Below are positions 34,853 through 44,112 of a stretch of 64,000 nt of DNA, piece by piece. The position numbers and the translations under genes are program-made. The notes below the pieces were generated by a model. The model saw nothing but the letters and a program-made list of their open reading frames with translations. It ran no database searches and had not been told where the DNA came from. Source of the DNA: Streptomyces sp. RKAG290 (GTDB lineage Bacteria; Actinomycetota; Actinomycetes; Streptomycetales; Streptomycetaceae). The stretch's first letter is position 1; each line of letters begins with the position of its first letter. The DNA lies in NCBI RefSeq assembly GCF_023701695.1, contig NZ_JAJOZC010000001.1:5083894-5147893 (forward strand), written 5' to 3'.

Positions 34853-35287
34853 TCACTTCTCCGCGCTCGCGCACTCCATGCAGGTGCCGAAGACCTCCAC
34901 CGTGTGCGCCACGTTCACGAAGCCGTGCTGCGTGGCGATGGTCTCCGCCCACTGCTCCACCGCCGGGCCCTCGACCTCGACCGCCTTGCCGCACATCCGG
35001 CACACCAGATGGTGGTGGTGGTCACCGGTCGAGCAGCGCCGGTAGACGGACTCGCCCTCGGTGGTGCGCAGCACGTCGACCTCGCCCGCGTCCGCGAGGG
35101 ACTGCAGGGTGCGGTAGACCGTGGTCAGCCCGACCGAGTCGCCGCGGTGCTTGAGCACGTCGTGCAGCTCCTGCGCGCTGCGGAACTCGTCCACCTCGTC
35201 GAGCGCCGCCGCCACCGCTGTCCGCTGCCGGGTCGACCGGCCGCGTACCGGGGCAGCGTTCGTTCCACTGATCGGCGCCGTCGCCAC
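34853..35287 (-). CDS. zur: Zinc uptake regulator Zur (Fur family)
   Basis: A 144-residue zinc-sensing repressor. The winged helix covers STRQRTAVAAALDEVDEFRSAQELHDVL and GLTTVYRTLQSLADAGEVDVL. Metal sites are DHHHHLVCRMCGK and the C-terminal FGTCMEC, giving the structural Cys4 site and the regulatory His-rich site. GAGGAGG precedes the GTG at 35287; upstream in-frame starts at 35452 overlap the permease gene. It lies 79 bp after znuB on the same strand, so it may be co-transcribed with the zinc transporter, and two Zur boxes occur at the znuA promoter. Confidence 0.95.
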   Translation of the reverse strand: MATAPISGTNAAPVRGRSTRQRTAVAAALDEVDEFRSAQELHDVLKHRGDSVGLTTVYRTLQSLADAGEVDVLRTTEGESVYRRCSTGDHHHHLVCRMCGKAVEVEGPAVEQWAETIATQHGFVNVAHTVEVFGTCMECASAEK

Positions 35288-35366
35288 AGGTGCCTCCTCG
35301 TGTCGCCCGTACGTCTGTCGGGCCATTGTGCCAGTCCGGCCCGCCCGCACGGCCGGACCTGGAACA

Positions 35367-36260
35367 TCAGACGTGGACGTCGTCCGCGGGCCGTCGGGTG
35401 GCCGGTACCTCCAGGGTGCACCGGTCCGTGGCCGTTTCGCTCCTGCGCGCACGGCTTCTCGCGACAGGGGCGGCGAGCAGCGTCAGCACCACGAAGACGC
35501 CGATGGCCAGCAGCACGATCGTCGCGCCGGGCGGTACGTCCTGGTAGTACGAGGTCACGGTGCCGGTCAGTGTCACCGCGACGCCGATGACGACCGAGAG
35601 CACGAACGTCACCTTGAAGGACCGGGTGATCTGCTGCGCGGCGGCGACCGGGACCACCATCAGGGCGCTGACCAGCAGCAGCCCGACGACCCGCATCGCC
35701 ACCGTGACGCTCACCGCGGCGGTGACCGCGACCAGCAGGTTCAGCACGCGCACCGGCAGCCCGGTGACCCGGGCGAACTCCTCGTCCTGGCTGACGGCGA
35801 ACAGCTGCCGCCGCAGTCCCACCGTCACCAGCAGCACGAACGCCGCCAGCAGGCCGATCGCGGTGATGTCCTCGGAGGAGACGGTGGAGAGCGAGCCGAA
35901 GAGGTACGAGGTGAGGTTGGCGTTGGAGCCGGTGTCGGAGAGGTTGATCAGCAGGACACCGCCCGCCATGCCGCCGTAGAACAGCATCGCCAGCGCGATG
36001 TCGCCGCGGGTCCGCCCGTACCAGCGGATCAGCTCCATGACGACCGCGCCCACGACGGCGACGGCGGTGGCCATCCAGACCGGGCTGGTGGAGAGCAGGA
36101 AGCCGAGGCCGACGCCGGTCATCGCGATGTGGCCGATGCCGTCGCCCATCAGGGCCTGCCGGCGCTGCACCAGGTAGATGCCGACGGCGGGGGCGATGAC
36201 GCCGACCAGCACGGCGGCGATCAGCGCCCGCTGCATGAAGGGAGGGGTGAGGAATTCCAT
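35367..36260 (-). CDS. znuB: Zinc ABC transporter permease
   Basis: A 297-residue ABC-3 family permease with eight or nine hydrophobic helices. The signature QRRQALMGDGIGHIAMTGVGLGF with conserved GDGIGH is that of metal transporters, and GLLLVSALMVVPVAAA follows in the second half. The ATG is 2 nt after the stop of the ATPase gene. Paired with the ATPase and ZnuA-like protein and controlled by Zur, it should import zinc; manganese is the main alternative for this family but the Zur boxes argue against it. Confidence 0.93.
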   Translation of the reverse strand: MEFLTPPFMQRALIAAVLVGVIAPAVGIYLVQRRQALMGDGIGHIAMTGVGLGFLLSTSPVWMATAVAVVGAVVMELIRWYGRTRGDIALAMLFYGGMAGGVLLINLSDTGSNANLTSYLFGSLSTVSSEDITAIGLLAAFVLLVTVGLRRQLFAVSQDEEFARVTGLPVRVLNLLVAVTAAVSVTVAMRVVGLLLVSALMVVPVAAAQQITRSFKVTFVLSVVIGVAVTLTGTVTSYYQDVPPGATIVLLAIGVFVVLTLLAAPVARSRARRSETATDRCTLEVPATRRPADDVHV

Positions 36261-36262
36261 GA

Positions 36263-37150
36263 TCAGCTCAGCAGTCCCGTCCGGACGGGCTCGGAAGCCG
36301 CGTGGGGGTGTGCATGGCAACGGCCGGGGGTGGGGTCTCCCCTGGTCGAACGTAGTTGAGAGCTTGGGGAAGCGTGCTGGCCCAGCGCCTTCGGGGGCGG
36401 CCCGTCGTGCATCACGCAGCCGTCGCGCAGCACGACCGCCCTGTCGATCAGCGGCTCGAGCGGGCCCAGCTCGTGCAGGACGAGCAGCACGGTGGTGCCG
36501 GCCACGACCTGCTCGCGCAGGGTCGCGGCGAGGATCTCCTGGCTGGCGAGGTCGACGCCTGCCATCGGCTCGTCCATGATCAGCAGCTCGGGTTCGGCGG
36601 CGAGCGCGCGGGCGATCAGGACGCGCTGGTGCTGGCCGCCGGAGAGGGCGTTCACCGAGTCCTTGGCGCGGTCGGCGAGGCCGACGAGCTCGATGGCCCG
36701 GTCGACAGCGGCGCGGTCGGCCCTGCGGGGCAGGCCCAGCTTCGTCCGGGACAGCCGCCCGGAGGAGACGACCTCGCGGATCGTGGCCGGCACGCCGCCG
36801 GCCGCCGTGGTGCGCTGCGGGACGTATCCGACCCGCGCCCAGCTGCGGAAGCGGCGCAGGGGCGTCCCGAAGAGCTCGACGCTGCCGCGGGTGAGCGGGA
36901 CCTGGCCGATGACGGAGCGTACGGCGGTGGACTTGCCGGAACCGTTGGCACCGAGCAGGGCGACGACCTCGCCGCGGCGCACGGTCAGGTCGACACCGCG
37001 CAGCACGGGGCGTGCTCCTAGGGTGGCCGTGGCGTCGCGCAGGACGATCACGGGTTCGGGGTTGCTGCTCTCGGGCTCGGACATGAGCGCCTCCGGTGCT
37101 GCTGCGCGGTTCGGGTGGGTCGGCTCGGGCTGGGCGGTCGCGTCGCTCAC
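36263..37150 (-). CDS. znuC: Zinc ABC transporter ATPase with a repeat-derived C-terminal tail
   Basis: A 295-residue ATPase: Walker A GANGSGKST, Q-loop VGYVPQRTTAA, signature LSGGQHQRV, Walker B LLIMDEP, H-loop LVLHELG. The GTG at 37150 overlaps the znuA stop by 4 nt; an ATG at 37084 is an alternative. After the normal end of the fold (GCVMHDGPPPKALG) the frame runs through a palindromic repeat (36326-36372) that encodes QHASPSSQLRSTRGDPTPG, then a His/Ala-rich tail. The tail is therefore an add-on created by repeat insertion and probably not needed for ATPase activity. Confidence 0.93.
   Translation of the reverse strand: MSDATAQPEPTHPNRAAAPEALMSEPESSNPEPVIVLRDATATLGARPVLRGVDLTVRRGEVVALLGANGSGKSTAVRSVIGQVPLTRGSVELFGTPLRRFRSWARVGYVPQRTTAAGGVPATIREVVSSGRLSRTKLGLPRRADRAAVDRAIELVGLADRAKDSVNALSGGQHQRVLIARALAAEPELLIMDEPMAGVDLASQEILAATLREQVVAGTTVLLVLHELGPLEPLIDRAVVLRDGCVMHDGPPPKALGQHASPSSQLRSTRGDPTPGRCHAHPHAASEPVRTGLLS
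36326..36372. repeat. Streptomyces palindromic repeat inserted in the znuC 3' end
   Basis: The block contains GGGGTCTCCCC, then a TGGTCGAACGTAGTTGAGAG core, then CTTGGGGAAG. I recall this kind of short palindromic unit as dispersed in Streptomyces intergenic DNA. Here it lies inside a coding region and is read in frame. Confidence 0.7.
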
Positions 37151-38100
37151 TTCGCGCCGAGTGCCTTCTGCAGGGCGGCGAGGTTGGACCGCATGACCTC
37201 GATGTAGTCATCGCCCTTGGACTTGCCGGTGATTCCCTCCAGCGGGTCCAGGACGTCGGTCCGCAGGCCGGTGTCCCGGGCGACGGTCTTCGCCGTCTTG
37301 TCGCTGGCGAGGGTCTCGAAGAAGACGGTGGTGACCTTCTTCTTCTCCGCGACGGAGTGCAGTGCGCTGATCCGGGCGGGGCTGGGCTCGGCCTCGGGAT
37401 CGATGCCGGCGATGCCCTCCTGGGTGAGGCCGTAGCGCTCGGCCAGGTATCCGAAGGCGGAGTGGGTGGTGATGAACGTGGTGGTGGCGGTGTCCGTCAG
37501 GCCCTTTTTGTACGCACTGTCGAGCGCGCCGAGCTCGGTGACCAGGGCGTCGGTGTTCTTGCGGTAGTCCGCGGCGTGGTCCGGGTCGGTCTTCTCCAGG
37601 GACTTCCCGACCCCCTTGGCGACCTCGGCGTACTTCACCGGGTCCAGCCAGACGTGCGGGTCGGCGCCGGGCTCGTCGCCCTCGTGCTCGTGGGCGTGCT
37701 CCTCGCCCCCGGCCTCGGTGCCGTGGTCCTCCAGCGTGGTGAGCCCCGCCGCGTCCACGGTGTGCTTCGACTCGGACAGCTCCACCGCGTCGTCGACGGC
37801 GGGCTGGATGCCCTTCAGGTACACGATCAGGCCGGCGTCGCTGAGTCCGCCGATCTGCCGCGGGCTGAGCTCCAGGTCGTGCGGCTCCTGCCCGGGCTTG
37901 GTGAGCGTGGAGACCGAGACGTGGCTGCCGCCGATCCGCTCGGCCAGGAACTGCATCGGATAGAACGACGCCACCACGTCCAGCCTGTCACCGCTCTTGT
38001 GGCCGGCGGCGTCGGATGCCGAGCAGGCGGACAGCGCGGTGAGCCCGAGGACGACTGCTCCGGTGACGACGGCGGTGGGTATGAGGCGACGTTCGTTCAT
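37147..38100 (-). CDS. znuA: Zinc ABC transporter substrate-binding lipoprotein
   Basis: A 317-residue cluster A-I metal-binding lipoprotein. The lipobox is ALSAC at about residue 26. Zinc ligands and landmarks: PGQEPHDLELSP, a His/Glu-rich loop EEHAHEHEGDEPGADPHVWLDP typical of zinc-specific members, TTHSAFGYLAERYGL, and FFETLAS near the end. The start at 38100 follows the family; an ATG at 38118 would overlap the operator. First gene of znuA-znuC-znuB(-zur), with a promoter covered by two Zur boxes. Confidence 0.95.
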   Translation of the reverse strand: MNERRLIPTAVVTGAVVLGLTALSACSASDAAGHKSGDRLDVVASFYPMQFLAERIGGSHVSVSTLTKPGQEPHDLELSPRQIGGLSDAGLIVYLKGIQPAVDDAVELSESKHTVDAAGLTTLEDHGTEAGGEEHAHEHEGDEPGADPHVWLDPVKYAEVAKGVGKSLEKTDPDHAADYRKNTDALVTELGALDSAYKKGLTDTATTTFITTHSAFGYLAERYGLTQEGIAGIDPEAEPSPARISALHSVAEKKKVTTVFFETLASDKTAKTVARDTGLRTDVLDPLEGITGKSKGDDYIEVMRSNLAALQKALGAK

Positions 38101-38114
38101 GACAGTCATTTTCA
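38100..38114. promoter_or_regulatory. Zur box 1, over the znuA -10
   Basis: TGACAGTCATTTTCA has 7-1-7 symmetry with 5 of 7 half-site matches to TGAAAAT, the pattern bound by Streptomyces Zur. It covers the znuA -10 hexamer and ends at the start codon. Confidence 0.75.
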
Positions 38115-38137
38115 ACAAAAGTGGAAACGATTGTCAA
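38108..38137 (-). promoter_or_regulatory. znuA promoter
   Basis: On the minus strand a consensus TTGACA (38137-38132) is 18 bp from GAAAAT (38113-38108). Transcription would start almost at the znuA ATG, so the message is nearly leaderless. Both hexamers lie inside Zur boxes. Confidence 0.7.
38122..38136. promoter_or_regulatory. Zur box 2, over the znuA -35
   Basis: TGGAAACGATTGTCA has 7-1-7 geometry (4 of 7 symmetric positions) and overlaps the TTGACA of znuA. Centre-to-centre distance to box 1 is 22 bp, two helical turns. It lies 130 bp upstream of divergent glyS. Confidence 0.7.
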
Positions 38138-38193
38138 CAAGGCCGATGAGATGCCCTCGGCGGCGGCTGTTCGGCGACTGTGCGGATACCGAT

Positions 38194-38224
38194 TTGATCG
38201 AAGGGGCGTGCCCGCCGGTAATCT
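38194..38224 (+). promoter_or_regulatory. Possible glyS promoter
   Basis: TTGATC (38194-38199) and TAATCT (38219-38224) are 19 bp apart, 43 nt before the GTG of glyS. The spacer is long, so this is tentative. Confidence 0.4.
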
Positions 38225-38266
38225 GGGGCATTCGCCGTTCGTCGCCGTCGTAATGAAGAGAGCACC

Positions 38267-39649
<1,383 letters not shown>

Positions 39650-39666
39650 CCCTTCGCGTCTGCTGA

Positions 39667-39706
39667 ACGAAGCCCCCGGTTCCCCGAACGGAGCCGGGGG
39701 CTTCGT
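39667..39706 (+). terminator. Terminator after glyS
   Basis: ACGAAGCCCCCGG (39667-39679) pairs perfectly with 39694-39706 over 13 bp, with further partial pairing in the loop. Confidence 0.85.
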
Positions 39707-39740
39707 GCACACTGGGCACAATCGTCCACAGGAGGCTCGG

Positions 39741-39947
39741 ATGCCGTCCATGACCACGAGCAAGGTCAGCAGATGGGACCAGCACGGCCGTGAACACATA
39801 GTCCACGTAAGGAAGTCGGGGATGCAGCGGCAGTTGAGCTGCGACACCTGTGACTGGCGCAAAGGCGTGCAGTTCCTGCCCTGGCTCAAGGCCGAGGAAC
39901 ATCTCGCCGAGGCACACCAGGCGACGGTCGACCCCACCGCGACGTAG
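39741..39947 (+). CDS. Small CxxC protein of unknown function
   Basis: A 68-residue soluble protein. It has one CDTCDW pair and several His residues (QHGREHIVH, EEHLAEAHQ), so metal binding is possible; HLAEAH at the C-terminus resembles a zinc-finger His spacing. AGGAGG precedes the ATG at 39741, which decides the start over 39705. No named family is recognised. Confidence 0.7.
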   Translation: MPSMTTSKVSRWDQHGREHIVHVRKSGMQRQLSCDTCDWRKGVQFLPWLKAEEHLAEAHQATVDPTAT

Positions 39948-40057
39948 CGCGCGTCCCGTCCCGCGGTGGCCTGCCCCACCGGCGGTGGTCCTGCCGGTCG
40001 TGGTCGCTCCGGCCGTGTCCCGGCGTCTGTGGGCAGGTCGTGAAGGTGCAGCGTCCT

Positions 40058-40645
40058 TCAGGCGCGCAGGCCTCGCAGCAGCAGGTCCGAGACGGCGGTG
40101 AACTCGGCGACGATGGCGGGCTTCTGCCACTCGGCCGCGTACGCGGGGTCGTGGAAGCGTGCCGTCGCGTCGAACACGGCCTGGGCCGCCGCAGCAGGGT
40201 CCTCCACCGCGAACTGCCCCTCTGTCACCCCCTCCTCGATCACCTCGCGCAACTGGCCGACCAGTTCGCGGATGTGCTCCTCGACCACGGTGCTCTCGCC
40301 CATCAGCACCTCATAGGTGGCGAACAGCTCGGGGTCGTCACCCGCCTTGTGCCGCTTGGCCTCGAACAGCGTCTCCAGCCACTGCCGCAGCTTCGCCGGG
40401 GCAGGCTGGGCCGAGGCCCGCAGGATCTCGGTGAGCGCCAGTTCCGTGCGGGTCAGCCAGCGGCCGGTCACGGCCTCGCGCAGGGCGGCCTTCGTGCGGA
40501 AGTGGCGGTAGACGCTGCCGTGGCTGACGCCGAGCGCACGGGCCACGTCGACCACGGTCGCCTTGGCCGGGCCGTAGCGGCGCAGCACGTCCTCGGTGGC
40601 TTCGAGGATGCGCTCGGGGGTCAGCGGGTCGGGCGGGGGCGTCAT
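40058..40645 (-). CDS. TetR-family transcriptional regulator
   Basis: A 195-residue repressor. The N-terminal HTH reads RILEATEDVLRRYGPAKATVVDVARALGVSHGSVYRHFRTKAALREAV, and the C-terminal ligand domain (TetR_C YcdC/Ttg2-like, ATARFHDPAYAAEWQ near the end) is all helical. The ATG at 40645 is chosen because the HTH begins 10 residues later; the frame from 40762 lacks a binding site. It lies 190 bp downstream of the aldo/keto reductase on the same strand, and may control it through the operator at 41961. I see nothing firm in the 190-bp gap. Confidence 0.88.
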   Translation of the reverse strand: MTPPPDPLTPERILEATEDVLRRYGPAKATVVDVARALGVSHGSVYRHFRTKAALREAVTGRWLTRTELALTEILRASAQPAPAKLRQWLETLFEAKRHKAGDDPELFATYEVLMGESTVVEEHIRELVGQLREVIEEGVTEGQFAVEDPAAAAQAVFDATARFHDPAYAAEWQKPAIVAEFTAVSDLLLRGLRA

Positions 40646-40835
40646 GGTGGGTGTGCTGCCTTTCGGGGGCGTCGTGCGGTTTCCGTCCGGACGCTTCACC
40701 GGCGGGCTGTCCGGCAGGTTGCCCGGGTGCCGGGGGCCCGTTTCGCGCCTCGGGTGCGGCACGGGCGCGGTACCGGGAAGGACCCGGGTGCGAGTGCCCG
40801 GTGCGGCCGGACCCTGCTGTGACCGTACCCGGAGG

Positions 40836-41849
40836 TCAGCGCTCGCTGTCCAGGTGGGCCATCTGGCTCTCCGGGTAGCGGGCGCCCGCGGCCGAGCCTG
40901 CCGGGACGGCCTCCTCGATCGCGGCGAGATCGGCGGCGTCCAGCCGGACGTCCAGCGCGCCGATGGCCTCGGTCAGCCGGTCGCGGCGGCGCGCGCCGAC
41001 CAGCGGTACGACGTCCGTGCCCCGGGCCAGGACCCAGGCGATGGCGATCTGAGCGACCGTGACGCCCTTCATCTCGGCGATCTTGCGCAGCGCGTCGACC
41101 AGGTCGAGGTTGTGCTGGAGGTTCTTGTCCTGGAAGCGGGGGCTCATGGACCGGAAGTCGCCGGCGGCCAGCTCGCGGTCGCGGGTGAAATGGCCGCTGA
41201 TGAGGCCGCGGGAGAGCACCCCGTACGCCGTGATGCCGATGCCCAGCTCGCGGCAGACGGGCAGGATCTCCGCCTCGATGGACCGGGAGATCAGTGAGTA
41301 CTCGATCTGCAGATCGGAGATCGGGGCCACGCCCGCCGCCCGCCGGATCGTGTCCGCGCCGACTTCGGACAGTCCGATGTGGCGGACGTGCCCGGCCTCG
41401 ACCAGTTCGGCGATGGCGCCGACGGTCTCCTCGATCGGGACGTCCGGGTCGACCCGGGCGATCCGGTAGACGTCGATGTGGTCGGTGCCCAGTCGCTGCA
41501 ACGAGTAGGCCGCGAAATTCTTGACCGCTGCCGGGCGGCCGTCATAGCCGGTGAAGGCCCCCTCGACGGTCCGCAGCGCGCCGAACTTCACGCTGGTCAG
41601 GGCCTGTTCGCGGGCAGCGGTCGGGGCGGTGCGCAGGGCCTCGTTGATCAGCAGCTCGTTGTGACCCATGCCGTAGAAGTCGCCGGTGTCCAGCAGGGTG
41701 ATGCCGGATTCGAGCGCGGCGTGAATGGTGGCGATCGACTCGGCCCGGTCGGTCTCGCCGTACAGCGCGGACATGCCCATGCAGCCGAGGCCGAGCGCGG
41801 AGACCTGCGGGCCGGTGGAGCCGAGAGCGCGGGTGTGGAGGGCGGTCAT
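40836..41849 (-). CDS. Aldo/keto reductase with a substituted catalytic His
   Basis: A 337-residue NADPH-dependent oxidoreductase of the AKR fold: VSALGLGCMGMSALYG, LLDTGDFYGMGHNELL (catalytic Asp and Tyr), TSVKFGAL (Lys), IGLSEVGADTIRRA and the C-terminal NADP site AIAWVLARGTDVVPLVGARRRDRL. The fourth tetrad residue, the His of the usual YQIHRVD, is Ala in VYRIARVD, as in one sub-branch of the family. Reducing activity may be weaker or altered. GGGAG precedes the ATG. A promoter with an embedded operator lies about 90 bp upstream. Confidence 0.88.
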   Translation of the reverse strand: MTALHTRALGSTGPQVSALGLGCMGMSALYGETDRAESIATIHAALESGITLLDTGDFYGMGHNELLINEALRTAPTAAREQALTSVKFGALRTVEGAFTGYDGRPAAVKNFAAYSLQRLGTDHIDVYRIARVDPDVPIEETVGAIAELVEAGHVRHIGLSEVGADTIRRAAGVAPISDLQIEYSLISRSIEAEILPVCRELGIGITAYGVLSRGLISGHFTRDRELAAGDFRSMSPRFQDKNLQHNLDLVDALRKIAEMKGVTVAQIAIAWVLARGTDVVPLVGARRRDRLTEAIGALDVRLDAADLAAIEEAVPAGSAAGARYPESQMAHLDSER

Positions 41850-41944
41850 GAGAACTCCCGGGTGGCGGAGGGGGTGTGGTGAGGGAAAGGGGTGCGGTGG
41901 ACGACGGGAGGGCGCGGATGGGTGCCGCGCATACCGTCCAGTCG

Positions 41945-41973
41945 AGCATGGCACTTGTGATGACAGATTTCAA
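41945..41973 (-). promoter_or_regulatory. Promoter of the aldo/keto reductase gene
   Basis: On the minus strand TTGAAA (41973-41968) and CATGCT (41950-41945) are 17 bp apart. The -35 lies in the centre of the inverted repeat at 41961-41982. Confidence 0.65.
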
Positions 41974-41982
41974 TATCTGTCA
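41961..41982. promoter_or_regulatory. Operator TGACAGAT-N6-ATCTGTCA
   Basis: Two perfect 8-bp half-sites (41961-41968, 41975-41982) flank TTCAAT. The A/T-rich element covers the -35 of the reductase promoter, so binding would repress it. A TetR-type dimer fits, and a tetR gene lies next to the reductase. Between this operator and the 9-codon ORF at 42206 I see no gene. Confidence 0.7.
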
Positions 41983-42193
41983 TTCCATGTTCGCCCGGAA
42001 GGGCTACGGAGACCGTTCGGCGGGCTGCCCAGACCAGCCCGACGAGCTGTCAGGCGGGGTTGCCCGGCAGAGCCGGCCCACGGGCTCGCTGAAAGGCCGT
42101 CGCCCGGGCCGTCCGTCGAAGGCCCGTCCCAGGCCACCCGGCGAGGTGACACGGCGCCCGGAAATCTGGGTGCTGGGGCCACCCGGGCCGGGG

Positions 42194-42199
42194 TACCGT
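42194..42199 (+). promoter_or_regulatory. -10-like hexamer 6 nt before a 9-codon ORF
   Basis: TACCGT ends 6 nt before the ATG at 42206. This is the same leaderless spacing seen at several genes in the window. Confidence 0.45.
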
Positions 42200-42205
42200 T
42201 TCCGC

Positions 42206-42235
42206 ATGTCTTCGTTCTTCCAGATCTACGAGTGA
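42206..42235 (+). CDS. Possible 9-residue leader peptide
   Basis: ATG to TGA encodes MSSFFQIYE. It has a -10-like hexamer at leaderless spacing, is rich in Phe/Tyr/Ile codons ending in C, and is followed 5 nt later by a perfect 8-bp hairpin, then by the DUF6243 gene 88 nt downstream. The layout resembles an attenuator, but no amino acid is strongly repeated and no biosynthetic gene follows. Speculative. Confidence 0.35.
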   Translation: MSSFFQIYE

Positions 42236-42240
42236 GAGCG

Positions 42241-42262
42241 CGGCGGGTCCGACCACCCGCCG
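42241..42262 (+). promoter_or_regulatory. Hairpin after the 9-codon ORF
   Basis: CGGCGGGT (42241-42248) pairs with ACCCGCCG (42255-42262) around a 6-nt loop, between the small ORF and the DUF6243 gene. Could attenuate transcription or be a simple leader structure. Confidence 0.5.
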
Positions 42263-42322
42263 CCCGCCGGATCGATCCAGGGTCGCTTCAGACCTCACTT
42301 TCACCACGAATGGGAGAACCCC

Positions 42323-42550
42323 GTGGCCAAGAGCCGTAACAACCTTCTCGGTGTCGGCGGACAGCGCAAGAAGGTGTCCCGCGCCGAGCAGCAGGGTGCC
42401 GGTTCCGAGCGCAACGCCGACCGGAAGACGGCCGCCGAGCAGAAGCAGGAGCTGCTGCGCAAGATGCGGGAGCGTTCCGGACACGCCCCGCAGTCCGACG
42501 ACGCCGCCGAGCAGGACGCCCCGGAGCAGGACGCCCCGGCGCAGAGCTGA
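42323..42550 (+). CDS. DUF6243 family small basic protein
   Basis: A 75-residue, charged, low-complexity protein: MAKSRNNLLGVGGQRKKVSR at the start, a Glu/Lys/Gln-rich helix (AAEQKQELLRKMRER) and an acidic EQDAP-repeat tail. From memory it fits DUF6243, a Streptomyces family of unknown role. The lack of hydrophobic segments suggests a mostly disordered cytosolic protein. GGGAG precedes the GTG. Confidence 0.72.
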   Translation: MAKSRNNLLGVGGQRKKVSRAEQQGAGSERNADRKTAAEQKQELLRKMRERSGHAPQSDDAAEQDAPEQDAPAQS

Positions 42551-42693
42551 CCCCCTCTCGGCGAAGAGCACCCCGTAGGACCGTGGGCCCGGAACATCTC
42601 AGGCGTTCCGGGCCCACTCCCGTACCGCCGCACTCCCGTACCGCCGCACCACCTCTCCGCCCCGCGAACGCGCCCCGCGAACGCCCCCCCCGC

Positions 42694-44112
42694 TCACGCG
42701 ACCGTGCGCGGCAGCCGCAGACTCAGCAGCGTCGTGAGCACCACCGCGGCCAGCTGCACCAGCAGCGTCACGACCAGCGCGTCCCGCATCCCCGACCCCG
42801 GTGCCAGCGCCAGGAACAGCGAGCCGAGCGTTGCCACGCCCAGTGCCAGCGCCGCCTGCTGAGTCGTCGTCATGACCCCGCCGCCCACCCCTGCCCGGTC
42901 CGGCGGTACGTCGGAGAGCACGATGCGGAACAGAACGGGCAGCTGGAGCCCCTGGCCGAGCCCGGCGACGGCCATCCCCGGCAGCAGCCCCAGCAGTCCC
43001 AGGCCGGACCAGTCGCGCCAGACGGTGACCGCCAGCACCACCACCCCGGCCCCCTGGATGATCCCGCCGGCCGTCACGACCCGGCTGCCGTACCGCCGCA
43101 CCAGCCGCGGACCCGCCAGCGAGGCCGCGAAGAAGGCCGCCGCCATCGGAGCCATCGACAGGCCGGACGCCGCCGGGCCCAGCTTCAGGCCCTGCTGGAG
43201 CGCCACCGCGATGACGAACATGAAGCCGCCGAAGCCGACCGAGAACGGCAGCACCAGCGACAGCCCGCGCCGCAGCGAGTCGAGCCGCAGCAGGCTCGGC
43301 GGGACCAGCGGGATGCGGCCGCTCCGGTCGGCCCGCCGCTCCACCCGGTAGAAGGCACCGGCGGCGAACGGGAACAGCGCCAGCGAGACCCAGGTCCACA
43401 GCGGCCATCCCGCCGCCCGCCCCTCGGTCAGCGGGGCGAGCAGCGCCACCAGTGAGGCGGCCAGCAGCAGCGTGCCCGGTACGTCGACAGGTGCGGGCCG
43501 CTCCGAGCGCGTCTCGGGCATCGTGCGGGCCGCCAGCACCAGACCCACCGCCGCCACCGGCACGTTGACCAGGAACACCGACCGCCAGCCCGCGCTCTCG
43601 CCGAGCACCGAGGACAGCGGCGCGGCGGCGACCAGCACCCCGCCCAGGATCTGGCCCGCGACCATGGAGAGCCCGGCAGTCGCCCCGTACAGGCTCATCG
43701 CCCTGGCCCGCCGGTGCCCCGAGGTGGCCGCCTGGATCGTGGCGAGCACCTGCGGCAGCATCAGCGCCGCCGAAGCGCCCTGGGCCACCCGCGCCCCGAC
43801 CAGCATCCAGGCGTTCGGTGCCAGGCCGCAGGCCAGTGAGGTGAGCCCGAACGCGGCGATGCCCAGCAGGAAGAGCCGGCGGCGGCCGGCCATGTCGCCG
43901 AGCCGGCCGCCGAGCACGAGCAGGACGGCGTAGGCGAGGCCGTAGCCCGCGACCACCAGTTCCAGCAGCGCGGGGCCCGCGGCGAGGTCGTGGTCGATGG
44001 TGGGAAGGGCGACGTTGACGATGAAGAAGTCGATCAGTGGCAGGGCCGCGCCCAGCAGCACGGTGAACAGTCCCAGCGCGCCGAGCACCGGCGTGGGGTG
44101 GTCGTGCCGCAC
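42694..44112 (-). CDS. MFS multidrug-type transporter (14-TM DHA2-like)
   Basis: A 472-residue antiporter-type permease with motif A GGRLGDMAGRRRLFLLG after segment 2 and motif C-like GATAGLSMVAGQILGGVLV in segment 5, followed by paired segments to the C-terminus. It should export a hydrophobic compound. The GTG at 44112 has no clear binding site. It is divergent from an XRE/MmyB regulator; the 151-bp gap carries a direct repeat CCTGGTAC, so that regulator probably controls it. Confidence 0.87.
   Translation of the reverse strand: MRHDHPTPVLGALGLFTVLLGAALPLIDFFIVNVALPTIDHDLAAGPALLELVVAGYGLAYAVLLVLGGRLGDMAGRRRLFLLGIAAFGLTSLACGLAPNAWMLVGARVAQGASAALMLPQVLATIQAATSGHRRARAMSLYGATAGLSMVAGQILGGVLVAAAPLSSVLGESAGWRSVFLVNVPVAAVGLVLAARTMPETRSERPAPVDVPGTLLLAASLVALLAPLTEGRAAGWPLWTWVSLALFPFAAGAFYRVERRADRSGRIPLVPPSLLRLDSLRRGLSLVLPFSVGFGGFMFVIAVALQQGLKLGPAASGLSMAPMAAAFFAASLAGPRLVRRYGSRVVTAGGIIQGAGVVVLAVTVWRDWSGLGLLGLLPGMAVAGLGQGLQLPVLFRIVLSDVPPDRAGVGGGVMTTTQQAALALGVATLGSLFLALAPGSGMRDALVVTLLVQLAAVVLTTLLSLRLPRTVA

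Noticed and set aside
38138..38266. A T-box or other tRNA-sensing riboswitch before glyS
   Set aside because: No T-box bulge sequence, no competing terminator/antiterminator pair, and the leader is short.
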